Notes under the pieces: model-generated
The model's input: only the letters and a program-made list of their open reading frames with translations
Told to the model about the DNA's origin: nothing
Databases searched by the model: none
Assembly: GCF_964019845.1 (NCBI RefSeq)
Contig: NZ_OZ026465.1
Span: 186,001 to 250,000, forward strand
Direction of reading: 5' to 3'
DNA from: Spiroplasma endosymbiont of Labia minor
GTDB lineage: Bacteria > Bacillota_I > Bacilli_A > Mycoplasmatales > Mycoplasmataceae
Length of the DNA stretch: 64,000 nucleotides
Position numbers and translations under genes: made by a program
Part shown: one piece after another, positions 20,752 through 32,375 of the stretch
Layout of the letters: each line of letters opens with the position of its first letter
How positions within the stretch are numbered: the stretch's first letter is position 1

Positions 20752-21015
20752 GTGGCACAATTTACTGCAAAAATAATAGATCAAGTCGGACTACACGCGC
20801 GTCCTGCATCTGTTTTAGCAAAAGAAGCTTCAAAATTTACATCTGATATTAAAATTTCTTCAGAAGGAAAAGAAGGTAATTTAAAATCAATTATGAATGT
20901 TATGGCATTAGCAATTAAATCAGGTAGTGATGTTACAATTACTGCAACAGGTTCAGATGAAACAGATGCAATTGCTGCAATTCAAAATATTATGAAAGAA
21001 AACGGAATTATTTAG
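20752..21015 (+). CDS. ptsH: Phosphocarrier protein HPr
   Basis: 87-residue general PTS phosphocarrier that passes phosphate from Enzyme I to the IIA domains. Active His15 in GLHARPAS and regulatory Ser46 in LKSIMNVMALA are both present. Starts with GTG 8 bases after GGAGG. It forms its own unit between a good promoter and a strong terminator. Ser46 suggests an HPr kinase elsewhere in the genome. Confidence 0.97.
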   Translation: MAQFTAKIIDQVGLHARPASVLAKEASKFTSDIKISSEGKEGNLKSIMNVMALAIKSGSDVTITATGSDETDAIAAIQNIMKENGII

Positions 21016-21040
21016 TTAAAATTACGTATTCTTATAAGTT

Positions 21041-21090
21041 AATGTAGTTTAATTAATGTGAAAAAACATTAATATTGACTGCATTTTTTT
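21041..21090 (+). terminator. Strong terminator after ptsH
   Basis: Arms 21041-21059 and 21066-21085 form a 19-20 bp stem with a few mismatches, a 6-base loop and seven T residues. Confidence 0.85.
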
Positions 21091-21173
21091 GCAATTATTA
21101 CAATAATAATTTCTAATTTGCAATGTAATATTAGAAATTAATTGCTGTGGCTATTGATTTTAAGCCACTTTTT
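21091..21173 (+). promoter_or_regulatory. Putative attenuator leader of fruA
   Basis: Two hairpins precede fruA. The first has inner arms TAATTTCTAAT (21107) and ATTAGAAATTA (21130), enclosed by GCAATT (21091) and AATTGC (21140). The second, GTGGCT (21147)/AGCCAC (21163), runs into a T tract like a terminator. It lies only 28 bases before the fruA start. The layout suggests controlled read-through into fruA. No BglG-type antiterminator gene is in the window. Confidence 0.45.
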
Positions 21174-21201
21174 AAATAAAATAATAAGTGGAGGAAAAAA
21201 T

Positions 21202-23739
21202 ATGAATTTATTAAGTCAAAATTTTGTATTTTTAGATGAGGATTTAAAAACACAAGATAATGTCTTCAAATTTATAGCCGATAAAGCTATGGATGCTAAA
21301 ATTATTTCTGATTCTAGTGCCCTAATTAATGGTTTTAAAAAACGCGAAAGCGAAGGCTCAACAGGATTTGAAGATGGATTTGCAATTCCACACGCAAGAA
21401 TTAAAGAAGCTAATTCAGCTGCAATAATTATTGTACGTACCAAAACTGGAATTGAATGAAAATCCATAGATGGTAAACCAACACGTGTGGCTATAGCATT
21501 GATAGTTCCTGATGGACAAGGCAATCAACATATGGAAATGTTAAGTGATGTTGCTGTTAAATTAATGAATGAAGACTTTAAAAAAGCAATTTTAAATGCT
21601 AAAACTGCTCAAGATGTAATTAAAGCTTTTGATATTAAAAAAGAAAATAAAATTGTAAGCAATGAATCACAAAATGGTGGACCAAAAGTACTTGCAATTA
21701 CTGCTTGCATTACTGGTGTTGCACACACTTATCTTGCAGAAGAAAAACTTTTACAAGCGGGTGAAAAACTTGGTTATAATGTTCGTGTTGAAACACACGG
21801 TTCAAAAGGTGTTGGAACACCATTTACTGCAAAAGAAATAAATGAAGCAGATGCTATTATTTTTGCAGTTGATACAGGTGTAGATAAAAGTAGATTTTCA
21901 GGTTTAAAATCAATAGAAGTTAAAGTTGCAAAAGCTATTCATGATCCAGAAGGATTAATTAATGAAGTTTTGAAAAACGGTAAAATATTAGCGCAATCAA
22001 ATTCTTCACAACCAGAAATTAAATCAAGAGATAATGTTATGAAACATATTCTTGCTGGGGTTTCTTATATGATTCCAGTTATCGTTCTTGGGGGGATTTG
22101 TTTAGCATTTTCTTTAGGAATTGCAAAAGCAATCTGAGGACCTGGTGCATCGCCAGATAACGGTGGAAAATCACCATGAGGTATTTTAAATGTATTAAAT
22201 ATTATTGGTGGTGCTGCATTTACATTAATGATTCCAATTTTGGGTGGATTTATTGCTAACTCAATTGGTGGTAGGGCTGCTATTGCACCTGCGATGGTTG
22301 CCTCATTTATTGGTAATAATTCAGCATTATTAATGTCATGAATTCCTGGTTTAGATCAAGTAGCAACACCAATGGGATTTTTAGGTGCTATTGCTGCTGG
22401 TTTAATGGCAGGTTATTTAGTTAAATGAATAAATACTTGAAGAGTACCAAGATCATTGCAAGCTGCAATGCCAATTTTCTTTATACCATTAGGAGTTGGA
22501 TTAATTTTATCACTATTATTTATTTATCTAATTGGTGCACCAATTGGATGAATTATGAATGAAATTCAAGTTGGTATTGGTTCAGCATATGGAGTTACAT
22601 TTGAAAATGGTCAAGCAACGGGTGGATCATCTAATGTTGGAATAGTAACCGGATTATTAATCGGATTGCTTTTAGGAGCAATGGGTGGTTTTGATATGGG
22701 TGGCCCTGTCAATAAAATTGCCTTTTTAACTTGTTCTGCATTAGTGACAGCTTCTGCTGGTCAACCAGAAGAAGTTATGAATGTTTTACAAAGACCGATG
22801 GGTGCTTTAGCTGCGGCTATTCCAGTTGCACCAATCGGAATGGGATTAACTACATTAATATTTTCTAAATATTTTGATGACGATTCTCGTAATATGGGAG
22901 TTGGAGCAATTGTTATGGGATGTATTGGAATTTCGGAAGGTGCAATTCCTTTTGCTATCCGTGATCCAAAACGTGCGGTAGTATGTAATGTTTTAGGTTC
23001 TGCCGTTGCTGGTGCAATTGCTGGTGCAGCTGGTGTTCAAGATGCTGCTGCTCATGGAGGGCCTATTGTTGCTATTTTAGGAGCTGTACCATATGGTTCG
23101 CAAACTGCACTATTCTTTATTGCAGCCGCTGCTGGTGTGGCAGTAACCACATTAATTTATGGTTTCTGATTAATAGCAGATGCAGGAAAACCTGGTTCTG
23201 TTAAAGAAAGACATGTTAATTATTTAGCAACTATTGCAACAGAATATAAAGATAATGAAATAGATTTAAAAGATAAAATTGTTGCAATTAAAAACACAAG
23301 AAGAACTGAAATTATTACTGCAAAAGAAAATTCGCAAGATATAGAACCAATTAAAACAAAATTTGTAGAACAAATACAAGCAGTAAAAGAAGAAATTGTA
23401 CTTGCAAAAAATGCATATAAAGAAAAAATTCTTGCTGCAAAAAATGCATATAAAGAGTATGCAATTTTAGAAAAGGCTGCAATAAAAGAACAAAGAGTAG
23501 AAATTAAAAATTCAACTTCTGTTTTCAAAGATGTTTATATTGAAAAAATGCAATTCATAGCAGAGAAAAATAATAATAGACCAAATTTTGATAATTCATT
23601 AAAAAAACGTGAATTCAACCAAGAAATCAAACAATCAAAATTTGTTGCAAAAACAAATTATAAGGATTCAGTGATTTCAGATTCAATAAAAAGAAGATCA
23701 AAATTCGTCTCTGGTTATGAATCTAAATTAATTAGATAA
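21202..23739 (+). CDS. fruA: PTS fructose-type IIABC permease
   Basis: 845-residue fusion in the order IIA (about 1-150), IIB (160-260), IIC (280-665). IIA active His64 lies in FAIPHAR; IIB active Cys169 lies in ITACITGVAHTYLAEEKL. IIC carries the typical GGFIANSIGGR, GFLGAIAAGLMAGY, MGGFDMGGPVNK and GISEGAIPFA segments. It imports fructose as fructose-1-phosphate, or a close relative. A charged C-terminal tail of about 175 residues, coiled-coil-like with tandem LAKNAYKEKI/LAAKNAYKEY units, is unusual for the family. Start chosen at ATG after GTGGAGGAA. No fruK is adjacent. Confidence 0.95.
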
Positions 23740-23747
23740 TTTATCTT

Positions 23748-23780
23748 AAAAAATACCATTTAAGGTATTTTTTTATTTTT
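23748..23780 (+). terminator. Terminator after fruA
   Basis: A 10-bp stem AAAAAATACC/GGTATTTTTT with a 6-base loop and a long T-rich tail. Confidence 0.88.
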
Positions 23781-23881
23781 TTAAATAAATGCAATAAATT
23801 TACTATATAAAGAAATAATAAAAATGCGTTATAATAATAAACGATGAATTAGTTTATAAACAAAGAGAGGAATTTTAAACT

Positions 23882-25600
23882 ATGAGTAATAAGATAAAAG
23901 GTATTGGTGCATCAGATGGCATTGCATTAGCAAAAGCATATGTCTTGAAAGAAGAGCCAATTGTAATTTCAAATCATCAAACAAAAGATCCAGAACAGGA
24001 AATAGAATTGATGAAAAAAGCTCTAGAACGTGCTAAAACAGATTTAAAAAATTTACAACAATTAGCTTTAGAAAAATTGGGTGGCGAAAAAGCAGCAGTT
24101 TTTGAAGCCCACGCCCAAATTTTAGATGATCCAATGATGAGTGATGAAATTATCACTTTGATTCGTGAAAAAAAATATAATGCAGCAAGAGCAATAAAAG
24201 AAGAATCAGATAAATTTGCAGCAACATTTGATTCAATGGATGATGAATATTTTCGTGAACGTGCAGCAGATATAAGAGATGTAACAGATCGTTGATTACG
24301 TTATGTTCTTGATTTATTAGTAATTGATTTGGCAACAATCAAAGAAGAAGTAATTATAGTTGCAAATGATTTAACGCCATCACAAACTGCACAACTAAAT
24401 CCAACTTTTGTTAAAGGATTTGCATGTAATGTGGGTGGTAGAACTTCACATGCAGCAATTATGGCAAGATCTTTAGAAATACCAGCAGTGCTTGGTTTAA
24501 AAACAATTACAGAATCAGTGAAACAAGGAGCAATGATTGCATTAGATGGTAATTCTGGAGATGTAGAAATTGAACCCGCAGACGCATCATTATGAGATAA
24601 AAAAGCTAAAAATTATCTACAAATGAAAAAAGAATTAAATACTTATAAAGATAAAACTACTGTTTCAAAAGATGGTAATGACAAAATGCTTCTAGAAGGA
24701 AACATTGGTACTCCAAAAGATGTTGAAGGTGTAATAGCTAATGGTGGTGAAGGAATAGGTTTATTTAGATCTGAATTCTTATATATGGACAATGACCATT
24801 TTCCAACAGAAGATGAACAATTTGAAGAATACAAAAAAGTATTAGAAAACATGGGAGATAAAATGGTAGTTATTCGTACATTAGATATTGGTGGCGATAA
24901 AAAATTATCTTATTTTCAATTTCCAGCAGAAATGAATCCATTTTTAGGATATAGAGCAATTAGATTCTCTTTAGATAGAAAAGATGTCTTTAAAAATCAA
25001 ATTCGCGCTTTATTGAGAGCATCAGCATATGGAAAATTGGGTATTATGTTTCCCATGATTGCAACTATAGATGAATTTAAAGCTGCAAAAGATTTCACTT
25101 TAGAGCAAAAAAAACTTCTAGAAAAAGAAGGAATTAAAGTTGGCGATAATATAGAAATAGGAATGATGGTTGAAATACCAGCAGCAGCAATGAATGCGAC
25201 TAATTTCGCTAAATATGCCGATTTCTTCTCGGTAGGAACAAATGATTTAATACAATATTCAATGGCTGCTGACAGAATGTCAGAAAAAGTTTCTTATTTA
25301 TATCAACCATTAAATCCATCTATTTTAAATTTATTAAAATTAACAATTGATGGTGCACATAAACATGGAAAATGAGCAGGAATGTGTGGTGAAATGGCTG
25401 GAGATGCAAAAGCGATTCCTTTATTAATGGGATTAGGTTTAGATGCTTTTTCAATGTCTGCTTCATCAATTCCTTTAGCAAGATCGATAATAGCAAAACT
25501 AACAATTAAAGAAACTCAAGAATTAACAAAAAAAGCATTAGAATTGGAAACTGCAGAGCAAGTTGAAGCTTTAGTTGATAATTTATTGGCATCAAAATAA
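23882..25600 (+). CDS. ptsI: PTS Enzyme I (phosphoenolpyruvate-protein phosphotransferase)
   Basis: Takes phosphate from phosphoenolpyruvate and hands it to HPr. 572 residues, the normal length. The phosphorylated His190 is in [17 protein letters not shown]. The PEP-binding barrel shows [28 protein letters not shown] and the C-terminal CGEMAGD active-site cysteine. AGAGAGGAA lies upstream. It lies apart from ptsH by the fructose permease gene, an arrangement that differs from the usual ptsHI operon. Confidence 0.97.
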
Positions 25601-25620
25601 AACTATTTAATGCCTGAATT

Positions 25621-25657
25621 TTATTTGTATAATTTTTACAAATAATATTTTTTTGGG
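25621..25657 (+). terminator. Terminator after ptsI
   Basis: A 9-bp stem TTATTTGTA/TACAAATAA with a 7-base loop followed by a T tract. Confidence 0.85.
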
Positions 25658-25909
25658 TATTTTTTTATTGTCCTTGCAAATTAATAGTTAATAAAAATAA
25701 AATTTATTATTTAGCCATATTTAAAAGAATTTTATATTATTATGCTATTATATTGGTGTACGAAATTATATTTTCGGCCATTATTATTTTCTAGAAATTA
25801 TTATTTTTTATAATGTAATTACAACCATTTTTGTTATGTAAAGTTATTGGAATAGTTTTTTATTAAATATTAATGATTAATTATATTTTGAAGAAAGGAA
25901 CTAAACATT
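25658..25909 (+). promoter_or_regulatory. Promoter and long AT-rich leader of ptsG
   Basis: The gap before ptsG holds no gene on either strand. An extended -10 TGCTATTAT ends at 25751, which predicts a leader of about 150 bases. The leader contains CGAAA/TTTCG arms near 25762 and the palindrome TTTCTAGAAA at 25788-25797. Similar TTTCTA/TAGAAA pairs lie before celB and fruA. No known riboswitch was recognised. Confidence 0.4.
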
Positions 25910-27751
25910 TTGTCAGAGCAATTAAAACAAGAAAATAATCAACATCTGAAAAAGGAAACTTTAGTTAAAGCTGAAAAAATAAAAGAACCTAAAACTAAAA
26001 ATGGTCGCAGTTTTGGTGCAAAATTACTTGAATTAATGCAAGGTCTGGGTAAAGCTTTGCAATTTCCAATTGCAGTTTTACCATTTGCAGCGATATTAAA
26101 TCGTTTTGGTACATTAGGAATTTCTTATACAACAGAAACTGTTGATGGAACAATGCATATAACAAATCAAGTTGGTTATTATATTTCGTTTATTATTCAA
26201 AAACCTGGCGCAATAGCTTTTGATAATTTGCCATTATTTTTTGCCATAGGTTGTGCATTTGGATTGGCAAATGAAAATAGAGGAGAAGTAACGTTAGCAT
26301 CAGTTGCATTGTATTTTGCAATCAATGGACTTACAACAACTCCAAATAGTATTCCAGAAATGTTTTATAAAAATGTACTAACTTTTTCAACACAAGATGG
26401 TACTACATATTCATCACTTCTGTATGTGCCACTTTATGATACGGCAGATGGAGTTACAAAAGTCGGCGGTCTATATGTTTTTAATTTAGGAGTATTTGGG
26501 GGAATATTTTCAGGGTGTATGGCTGCCTATTTTTACAACCATTTCCGTGATATAAAATTACCTCAAGCATTAGGATTTTTTGCAGGTAGGCGTTTTGTCC
26601 CAATGATCTGTATTGCAGCTTCTATACCATTAGCTTTATTATTTGCGGCAGTTTGACCATGAATTCAATGAGCACTAATGAAATTTGGGGAATGATTATC
26701 AACTGGAGGAGATGCAGTCAGAATTACTGGAGCTGGAATTTGAGGATTTTTAAATCGTGTAATTTTACCGTTTGGTTTACATCAAATTTTAAATACATTC
26801 TTTTATTTCCAAATGCCAGTTAAAGGAGATATTATTGCACCTATTACAGGTGATGTATTAAATACTGGAGTTGTTGACTTGGGTGATATTAATGCCTTTG
26901 TTAGTGGGAACTTCGGTTCAGGATTAACAACTTCTGGATGATTCCCAGTTATGATGGGTGGCTTACCTGGTGCTGCGATAGCTATGATTTTTGCAGCTAA
27001 AAAAGAAAATAGAAAACAAGTTGGGGCATTTTTAATAGGTGCAGCAGCAGTATCATTTACAACAGGAATTACAGAACCAATAGAATTTACCTTTGTATTT
27101 TTATCACCATTATTATGAATAGGACATGCAGTTTTATCTGCTATATTTATGGCAATTACTACAGCTATGCATATTCAATCATCATACGGATTTTCAGCAG
27201 GAATTATTGATTGAGCAATTTCAATACCACAATCTTGAGGATTTTCAGTACATCAAGGTGTAGTTAATGGAGCAGCTTATCAAGTATTAGGTAACACATT
27301 ATGAATTCTTCCGTTATCAATGATAGCCGCTGCGTGTTATTATTTCTGATTTATTTTTGCAATTAAAAAATTCAATATTCCTACACCAGGGCGTGAAGAT
27401 GATTATCAAGCAGCTACAATTGCTAAAGATGCAAATTATACAAAAGATACAAAAAATAAAAAAGATATCACAAATAAAAATACTGGTTCAAATAAATATG
27501 AAAAAATGGCTGATGAAATAATTGCAGCTACAGGAGAAGACAACATAGTGTTTTTGGATAACTGTACTACAAGATTACGCTTTACTTTAAAAGATAATTC
27601 AATTGTAGATCAAGACAGAATTAAAAAATCTGGAGTTTACGGTGTTAAAGTTATCGGAAAAGATTTAATGCAAGTAACTGTAGGTTTAGATGTAGAGTTT
27701 GTTGCAGATATTATTCGTGAAAAAACCAAAAAAGCTCGTAAAGCAGCTTAA
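25910..27751 (+). CDS. ptsG: PTS glucose-type IICB permease
   Basis: 613-residue IIC-IIB fusion for glucose or N-acetylglucosamine. IIC shows GKALQFPIAVLPFAAIL, the FDNLPLFFAIGCAFG helix, PFGLHQILN, GGLPGAAIAMIFAAKKENR and the sugar-site GITEPIEFTF. IIB follows a charged linker and carries active Cys552 in FLDNCTTRLRF. It has no fused IIA, so it must use the separate IIA encoded at 37008. Starts with TTG after GAAAGGA. Glucose is the likelier sugar by analogy with Spiroplasma; GlcNAc is not excluded. Confidence 0.92.
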
Positions 27752-27761
27752 TTATATTTTT

Positions 27762-27793
27762 AAAATCACAACATGATTTTGTTGTGATTTTTA
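27762..27793 (+). terminator. Terminator after ptsG
   Basis: A 12-bp stem AAAATCACAACA/TGTTGTGATTTT with a 6-base loop and T tail. Confidence 0.9.
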
Positions 27794-27824
27794 ATTTATA
27801 ATTTAAATGACAGGAGTGAAAATT

Positions 27825-28040
27825 TTGTTTTTAGAAAATAACGAATGAGAAGGAATGTACATTTGGTGCATTAAATGTTGAAATTATAGAAAACATAATT
27901 TTGTTAAACCAATAAACATTTATGAAATAAACAAAGCAGAATTAATATGTGAAAAATGCAATCATCATCAGCAATTAGATGAAAAAAATTTTGAACAAAT
28001 AAAGCTTTATTATCGTAATTTAAATAAGGAAAATCATTAA
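27825..28040 (+). CDS. Small zinc-ribbon-like protein
   Basis: A 71-residue protein recognisable only with TGA as Trp, starting with TTG after AGGAGTG. Two CxxC pairs (WCIKCWNYR near residue 16 and LICEKCNHHQ near 42) are spaced like a zinc ribbon. The remainder is charged. It ends one base before the start of the membrane-anchored cysteine protein at 28042, so the two are an operon pair. Family not recognised; a metal-binding or nucleic-acid-binding role is possible. Confidence 0.65.
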
Positions 28041-28041
28041 A

Positions 28042-28776
28042 ATGCGTAATTTTATTATGTTAGATAATAACCTATTGAATGTAGGTGTCCCTTGATGAGG
28101 GTGATTAATAATAGTAATATGTTTATTTGCCATTTGTATAATTTTCCCGTGAAAAAAAATCAAAAATTCAATTAATAATCATAGGACAAGCAAAAAAGCA
28201 GTTTTAAAAAAACATTTAGAAGAAATAAATACAGAAAATGGTGTTTTAAATATAAATATAGAAATAATTAAATCAAAAAATCGAGAATTGCAAAAAAAGC
28301 AGGATGATTCAATTTTTAATTCATTTGGCAAAAAAACTTCTTTACGACTGAAATCAATTGTTTATGTTGAGCAAAAAAAAGATTCTTGTCCTTTATGTAG
28401 ACCATTTGAAAATAGAATTTTATCATTGGAAAATGATGATGCTATTATGACAATGGCTGATGCTATTTCTAAAGGTTATCATCATGTTGGATGTACACAC
28501 ATAGATATTGATTTTTATCCAAATGATACAATAATTCCAGAAAATGAATTTAATCTACAACAGCAAGATAAAAATTATGAATTAAAAAAAAGATTATTTA
28601 AATATGAAAATAAAATAAGAGATTTAAAATATAGAATTTCTTCAACGGATGAATCTTTAATTACCGAATTGAAACAAGCAGAAGAACAATTGATTGAATT
28701 TGTGAATAAATTTAAATTAACTAGAAATGTATCCAGAGAGGATTATTTGTCATCTTTTATTGAAAAATGATCGTAA
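28042..28776 (+). CDS. Membrane-anchored protein with Cys/His site, unknown
   Basis: 244 residues. One N-terminal helix (residues 16-37, GWLIIVICLFAICIIFPW) is followed by a basic stretch and a coiled coil (60-90). A central domain has SCPLCRPFENRILSL, then about 25 residues later KGYHHVGCTHIDIDFYP. The set CxxC ... HH..C.H resembles the C-terminal metal site of phage minor head (MuF-like) proteins and some toxin-associated domains. A second coiled coil follows (residues 185-225). No phage genes are nearby. A zinc site is inferred from spacing only. Confidence 0.65.
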
Positions 28777-28814
28777 ATTAACAAGTAATAGAGTTGAAAA
28801 TAGTTGTTTTATTG

Positions 28815-28841
28815 TTGCAAATTATTTTTTCAGCGTATAAT
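28815..28841 (+). promoter_or_regulatory. Promoter of nox
   Basis: TTGCAA and TATAAT separated by 15 bases. The leader contains ATTTCC/GGAAAT arms (28854-28884) before the ribosome site AAAAGGAGA. Confidence 0.55.
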
Positions 28842-28908
28842 ATAAAATAATAACATTTCCATTGACTTTTATTTTTTGGAAATATTATTTAAAAAGGAGA
28901 TTATTTTA

Positions 28909-30264
28909 ATGAAAGTTATTGTATTAGGTTTAAACCACGCTGGAACAGTAGCGACTAGAACATTGAAGCGTTTAGATAAAAATGTTCAAGTTACAGCATA
29001 TGAAAGAAATGATGTCATTTCTTTTTTGGGTTGTGGAATTGCGCTATGAGTAAAAAATGAGGTTAAAGACCCAAAAGGATTATTTTATGCATCACCAGAA
29101 TTGTTGAAAAGTGAAGGTATAGATGTAAAAGATAATCACGAATGAGTGGGTATCGATAAAGAAAATAAAACAGTAAGTGTAAAAAATTTAAAAACAGGAG
29201 AGATATTTGAAGATAAATATGACAAATTGATAGTTGCCTCAGGTTCTTGACCAATTTGTCCACCAATTCCTGGAATAAATTTGGATAATATACAAATTTG
29301 CAAAAACTATTATCAAGCACAAGAAATAAAAGCAGCAAACGAGAATAAACAATTAAATAATATTGTTATTATTGGTGCAGGTTATATTGGTGTTGAATTG
29401 GTTGATGCTTTTGTAAGCGCTGGTAAAAATGTAGTATTAATAGATGTTGCAGATCGTATTATGCCTGCATATTATGATAAAGACACAACAGATGTTGTAG
29501 AAGATTTGATGAGAAAAAATGGCGTAACAATTGCCTTAAATCAAAAAGTTATTGAATTTAAAGGAAACGAAAAAGTTCAATTTGTAGTAACAGATAAAGG
29601 TCAATATGAAGTTGATTATGTTGTTTTTTCAATGGGAATTAAAGCTGAAACTGCTTTGTTAAAAAATGTTATTGATACAACAGATAAAGGCGTAATTAAA
29701 ACAAATAAATATATGCAAACATCAGATCAAGATATATATGCAATTGGTGATTGTGCTGAAGTTGAAAGTGCTATTTTAAAAGAAAATATGCAAATCGCAC
29801 TTGCAACAACAGCAGTGCGCTCTGGTATTATAGCTGCAATTAACATAATAAAAAATAACTCTTTACCTCAAATGGGATTTACAGGTGCAAATGCAATTTG
29901 CGTATTTGACTATAATATGGCATCTGTAGGATTTTCTGTAGAAATGTGTAAAAAATTAAATTTAGAATATGAAACTATTTTATTTACAGATAATGATCGT
30001 CCAGAATTCATGAGTACTTGTACTCCAGTAAATATTAGATTAATTTGAAATAAAAAAACCAGAAAAATAATCGGATCACAAATTTATTCAAAAGCTAATC
30101 ATACAGAAATGATTCATATGTTATCTCTTGCAATTCAAAAAGAATTGACCATTGATGAATTACCTCTTGTTGATATGTTTTTCTTACCACATTATAATAA
30201 ACCATATAATTTCGTTACATTAGCAGCCCTTGAAGCATTAGGATTAAATTATTTTAAAAACTAA
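28909..30264 (+). CDS. nox: NADH oxidase, flavoprotein
   Basis: Re-oxidises NADH with oxygen, usually to water in Mollicutes and lactic acid bacteria. 451 residues with an N-terminal FAD fold (VIVLGLNHAGT), the redox-active Cys42 in FLGCGIAL, a second Rossmann fold for NADH (IVIIGAGYIGVELVDAF) and the YAIGDCAEV FAD segment. It stands one base before lplA and upstream of the pyruvate dehydrogenase genes, whose NADH it would recycle. Coenzyme A disulfide reductase is a close relative, but the context favours Nox. Confidence 0.92.
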
Positions 30265-30265
30265 T

Positions 30266-31258
30266 ATGATAGAAGTATTTATATCTAATAGTAATAGTCC
30301 TTATTATAATTTAGCATTTGAAGAATATTTAGTTTACAGTTATAAAACTAAAAATCAGATTTTGTTTTTATGACAAAATGATGAAACAATAGTTATTGGA
30401 CGTAATCAAAATATACACGAGCAAATTAATTTTGAAAGTGTGCGAAAGAATGAAATAAATATCGTGAGAAGAAATACAGGTGGTGGAACTGTTTTTCAAG
30501 ATATGGGTAATATCTGTTTTTCATTAATTGATAATATAAAAGAAGATGACAAAATATTAATAAACAAAACGTTAGAACCAGTAATTAATTTTTTAAAAAA
30601 GGAAAATTTAAATGCTTATTTTGATGGTAAAAATGACATAAAAATAGATGGTTATAAAATATCTGGTAGTGCAGAACTTAAAACAAAAGATAAAATTTTA
30701 GTCCATGGTACGTTAATGTATGATGTAGATTTGTCAAAAATACGAGAATATTTATTATTAAATTCTACAAAAATGGAATCAAAAAAAATTAAATCTAATG
30801 TATCTGTGATTAAAAATATTTCAGATTTTATAAGTGTTAAAAAAAATTCACTTGATTTTTTAAATGATATGATTAATTTTTTTAAAACCCAATCAGAAAT
30901 TAAAATTATGTCAAATGATATTTTAAAAATAGATCAAATTCTTGAACAATCAAAAAATAAATATCAAAGTTGAGATTGAAATTACGGTAAATCATCAACT
31001 TTCAAAATTATTAAAGAAAAATATTTTCCTGAAATTGGACTAATACAAGTTAATTTAAATATAAAGAATGGTAAAATAGAAGACATTAAATTTTTTGGTG
31101 ATTTTTTAGGTTATGAAGGCACTGAAAAATTAGAAAATAGTTTAAAAAATTCTAAATATGTTAAAGAAATAATTTCTAAACAATTGGGGAAATTTGATTT
31201 AGAAAAAATATTTGCAAAAAAAATAACGAAAGATAACTTACTTGATTTAATTTTTTAA
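30266..31258 (+). CDS. lplA: Lipoate-protein ligase A
   Basis: Activates free lipoate with ATP and attaches it to the lipoyl lysine of the pyruvate dehydrogenase complex. 330 residues cover both the catalytic domain (RRNTGGGTVFQDMGN and KISGSAELKTKDKILVHGTL) and the C-terminal accessory domain. Starts one base after the nox stop and ends 12 bases before pdhA, so it belongs to the same transcription unit. Its likely target is the small lipoyl protein at 34179. Confidence 0.94.
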
Positions 31259-31270
31259 AGGAGTTATTTT

Positions 31271-32374
31271 ATGAAATATATTAATCAATTTGATTCATCA
31301 AAAAATATTAAATTACAAATAATGAATAAAAACGGTGCAGTCATTAATAATGATTTACTACCAAATATTGAAGATAAAACAATTTTAGAAGCTTATAAAA
31401 TTATGAATTTGTCACGCATTCAAGATGATTTTCAAACAAAAATGCAAAGGCAAGGAAGGCTGTTATCATTTTTAACTTCAACAGGGCAAGAAGCTACAGA
31501 GGTTGGTTATTCAATGTGTTTGAGAAAAGATAAAGATTGATTTTTATCTGGTTATAGAAATAATGCTGCATGATTAACTATGGGTGTGCCAATGCGAAAT
31601 ATTATGCTATTTTGAGTTGGGAATGAAAATGGTGGTAGGTCACCAAATGATATTAATGTTTTGCCACCAAATATAGTAATAGGAACACAATATTCTCAAG
31701 CGGCTGGCATCGCATTTGCAAATCAATATAAAAATATTGATAGTGTAGTTTTAACAACAACTGGTGATGGCGGTACATCTGAAGGTGAAACATATGAAGC
31801 CATGAATTTTGCTATGTTACATAAAGTTCCTTGTATATTTATTTGTGAAAATAATAAATGAGCAATTTCAACACCTATAATAGAACAAACAGCGTCATTA
31901 AATTTTGCAATAAAAGCAAAAGCGACAGGAATGCCATCAATTAAAGTTGATGGTAATGATTTTTTAGCTGTTTATGGTGTTATTAAAGAAGCACATCAAT
32001 TTGTTAAAGAAAATGGGCCAATATTTATAGAATTTGACACATATCGTTTAGGACCACACTCTTCAAGTGATTCACCCGATGTCTATCGCGAAAAAGAGCA
32101 ATTTGACGAGGCACAATTATCAGACCCTCTAATTCGTTTAAAAAAATATTTAATGAACAAAAATTTGTGAGATGAAAACCAACAAAATGATTTAAATATT
32201 CAACAATTAAAATTCATAGAAAATGAATTTGATTGAGTTGAAAAAAATAAAAATTATCCATTAAAAGATATATTTAATTATCAATACGCAGAAATGGATT
32301 TATTTTTAAAAGAACAATATCATTTTGCTGAGTATTTTTTCAACAACTATCCACTAAATAAAGAGGGCGAATAG
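31271..32374 (+). CDS. pdhA: Pyruvate dehydrogenase E1 alpha subunit
   Basis: Thiamine-diphosphate-dependent E1 alpha, 367 residues. The TPP motif is TGDGGTSEGETYEAMNFA ... ENNKWAIST, and the YRNNAAW and GTQYSQAAG segments are typical. Six or so TGA codons encode Trp. AAGGAG lies before the ATG. Ends one base before pdhB. Confidence 0.94.
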
Positions 32375-32375
32375 T

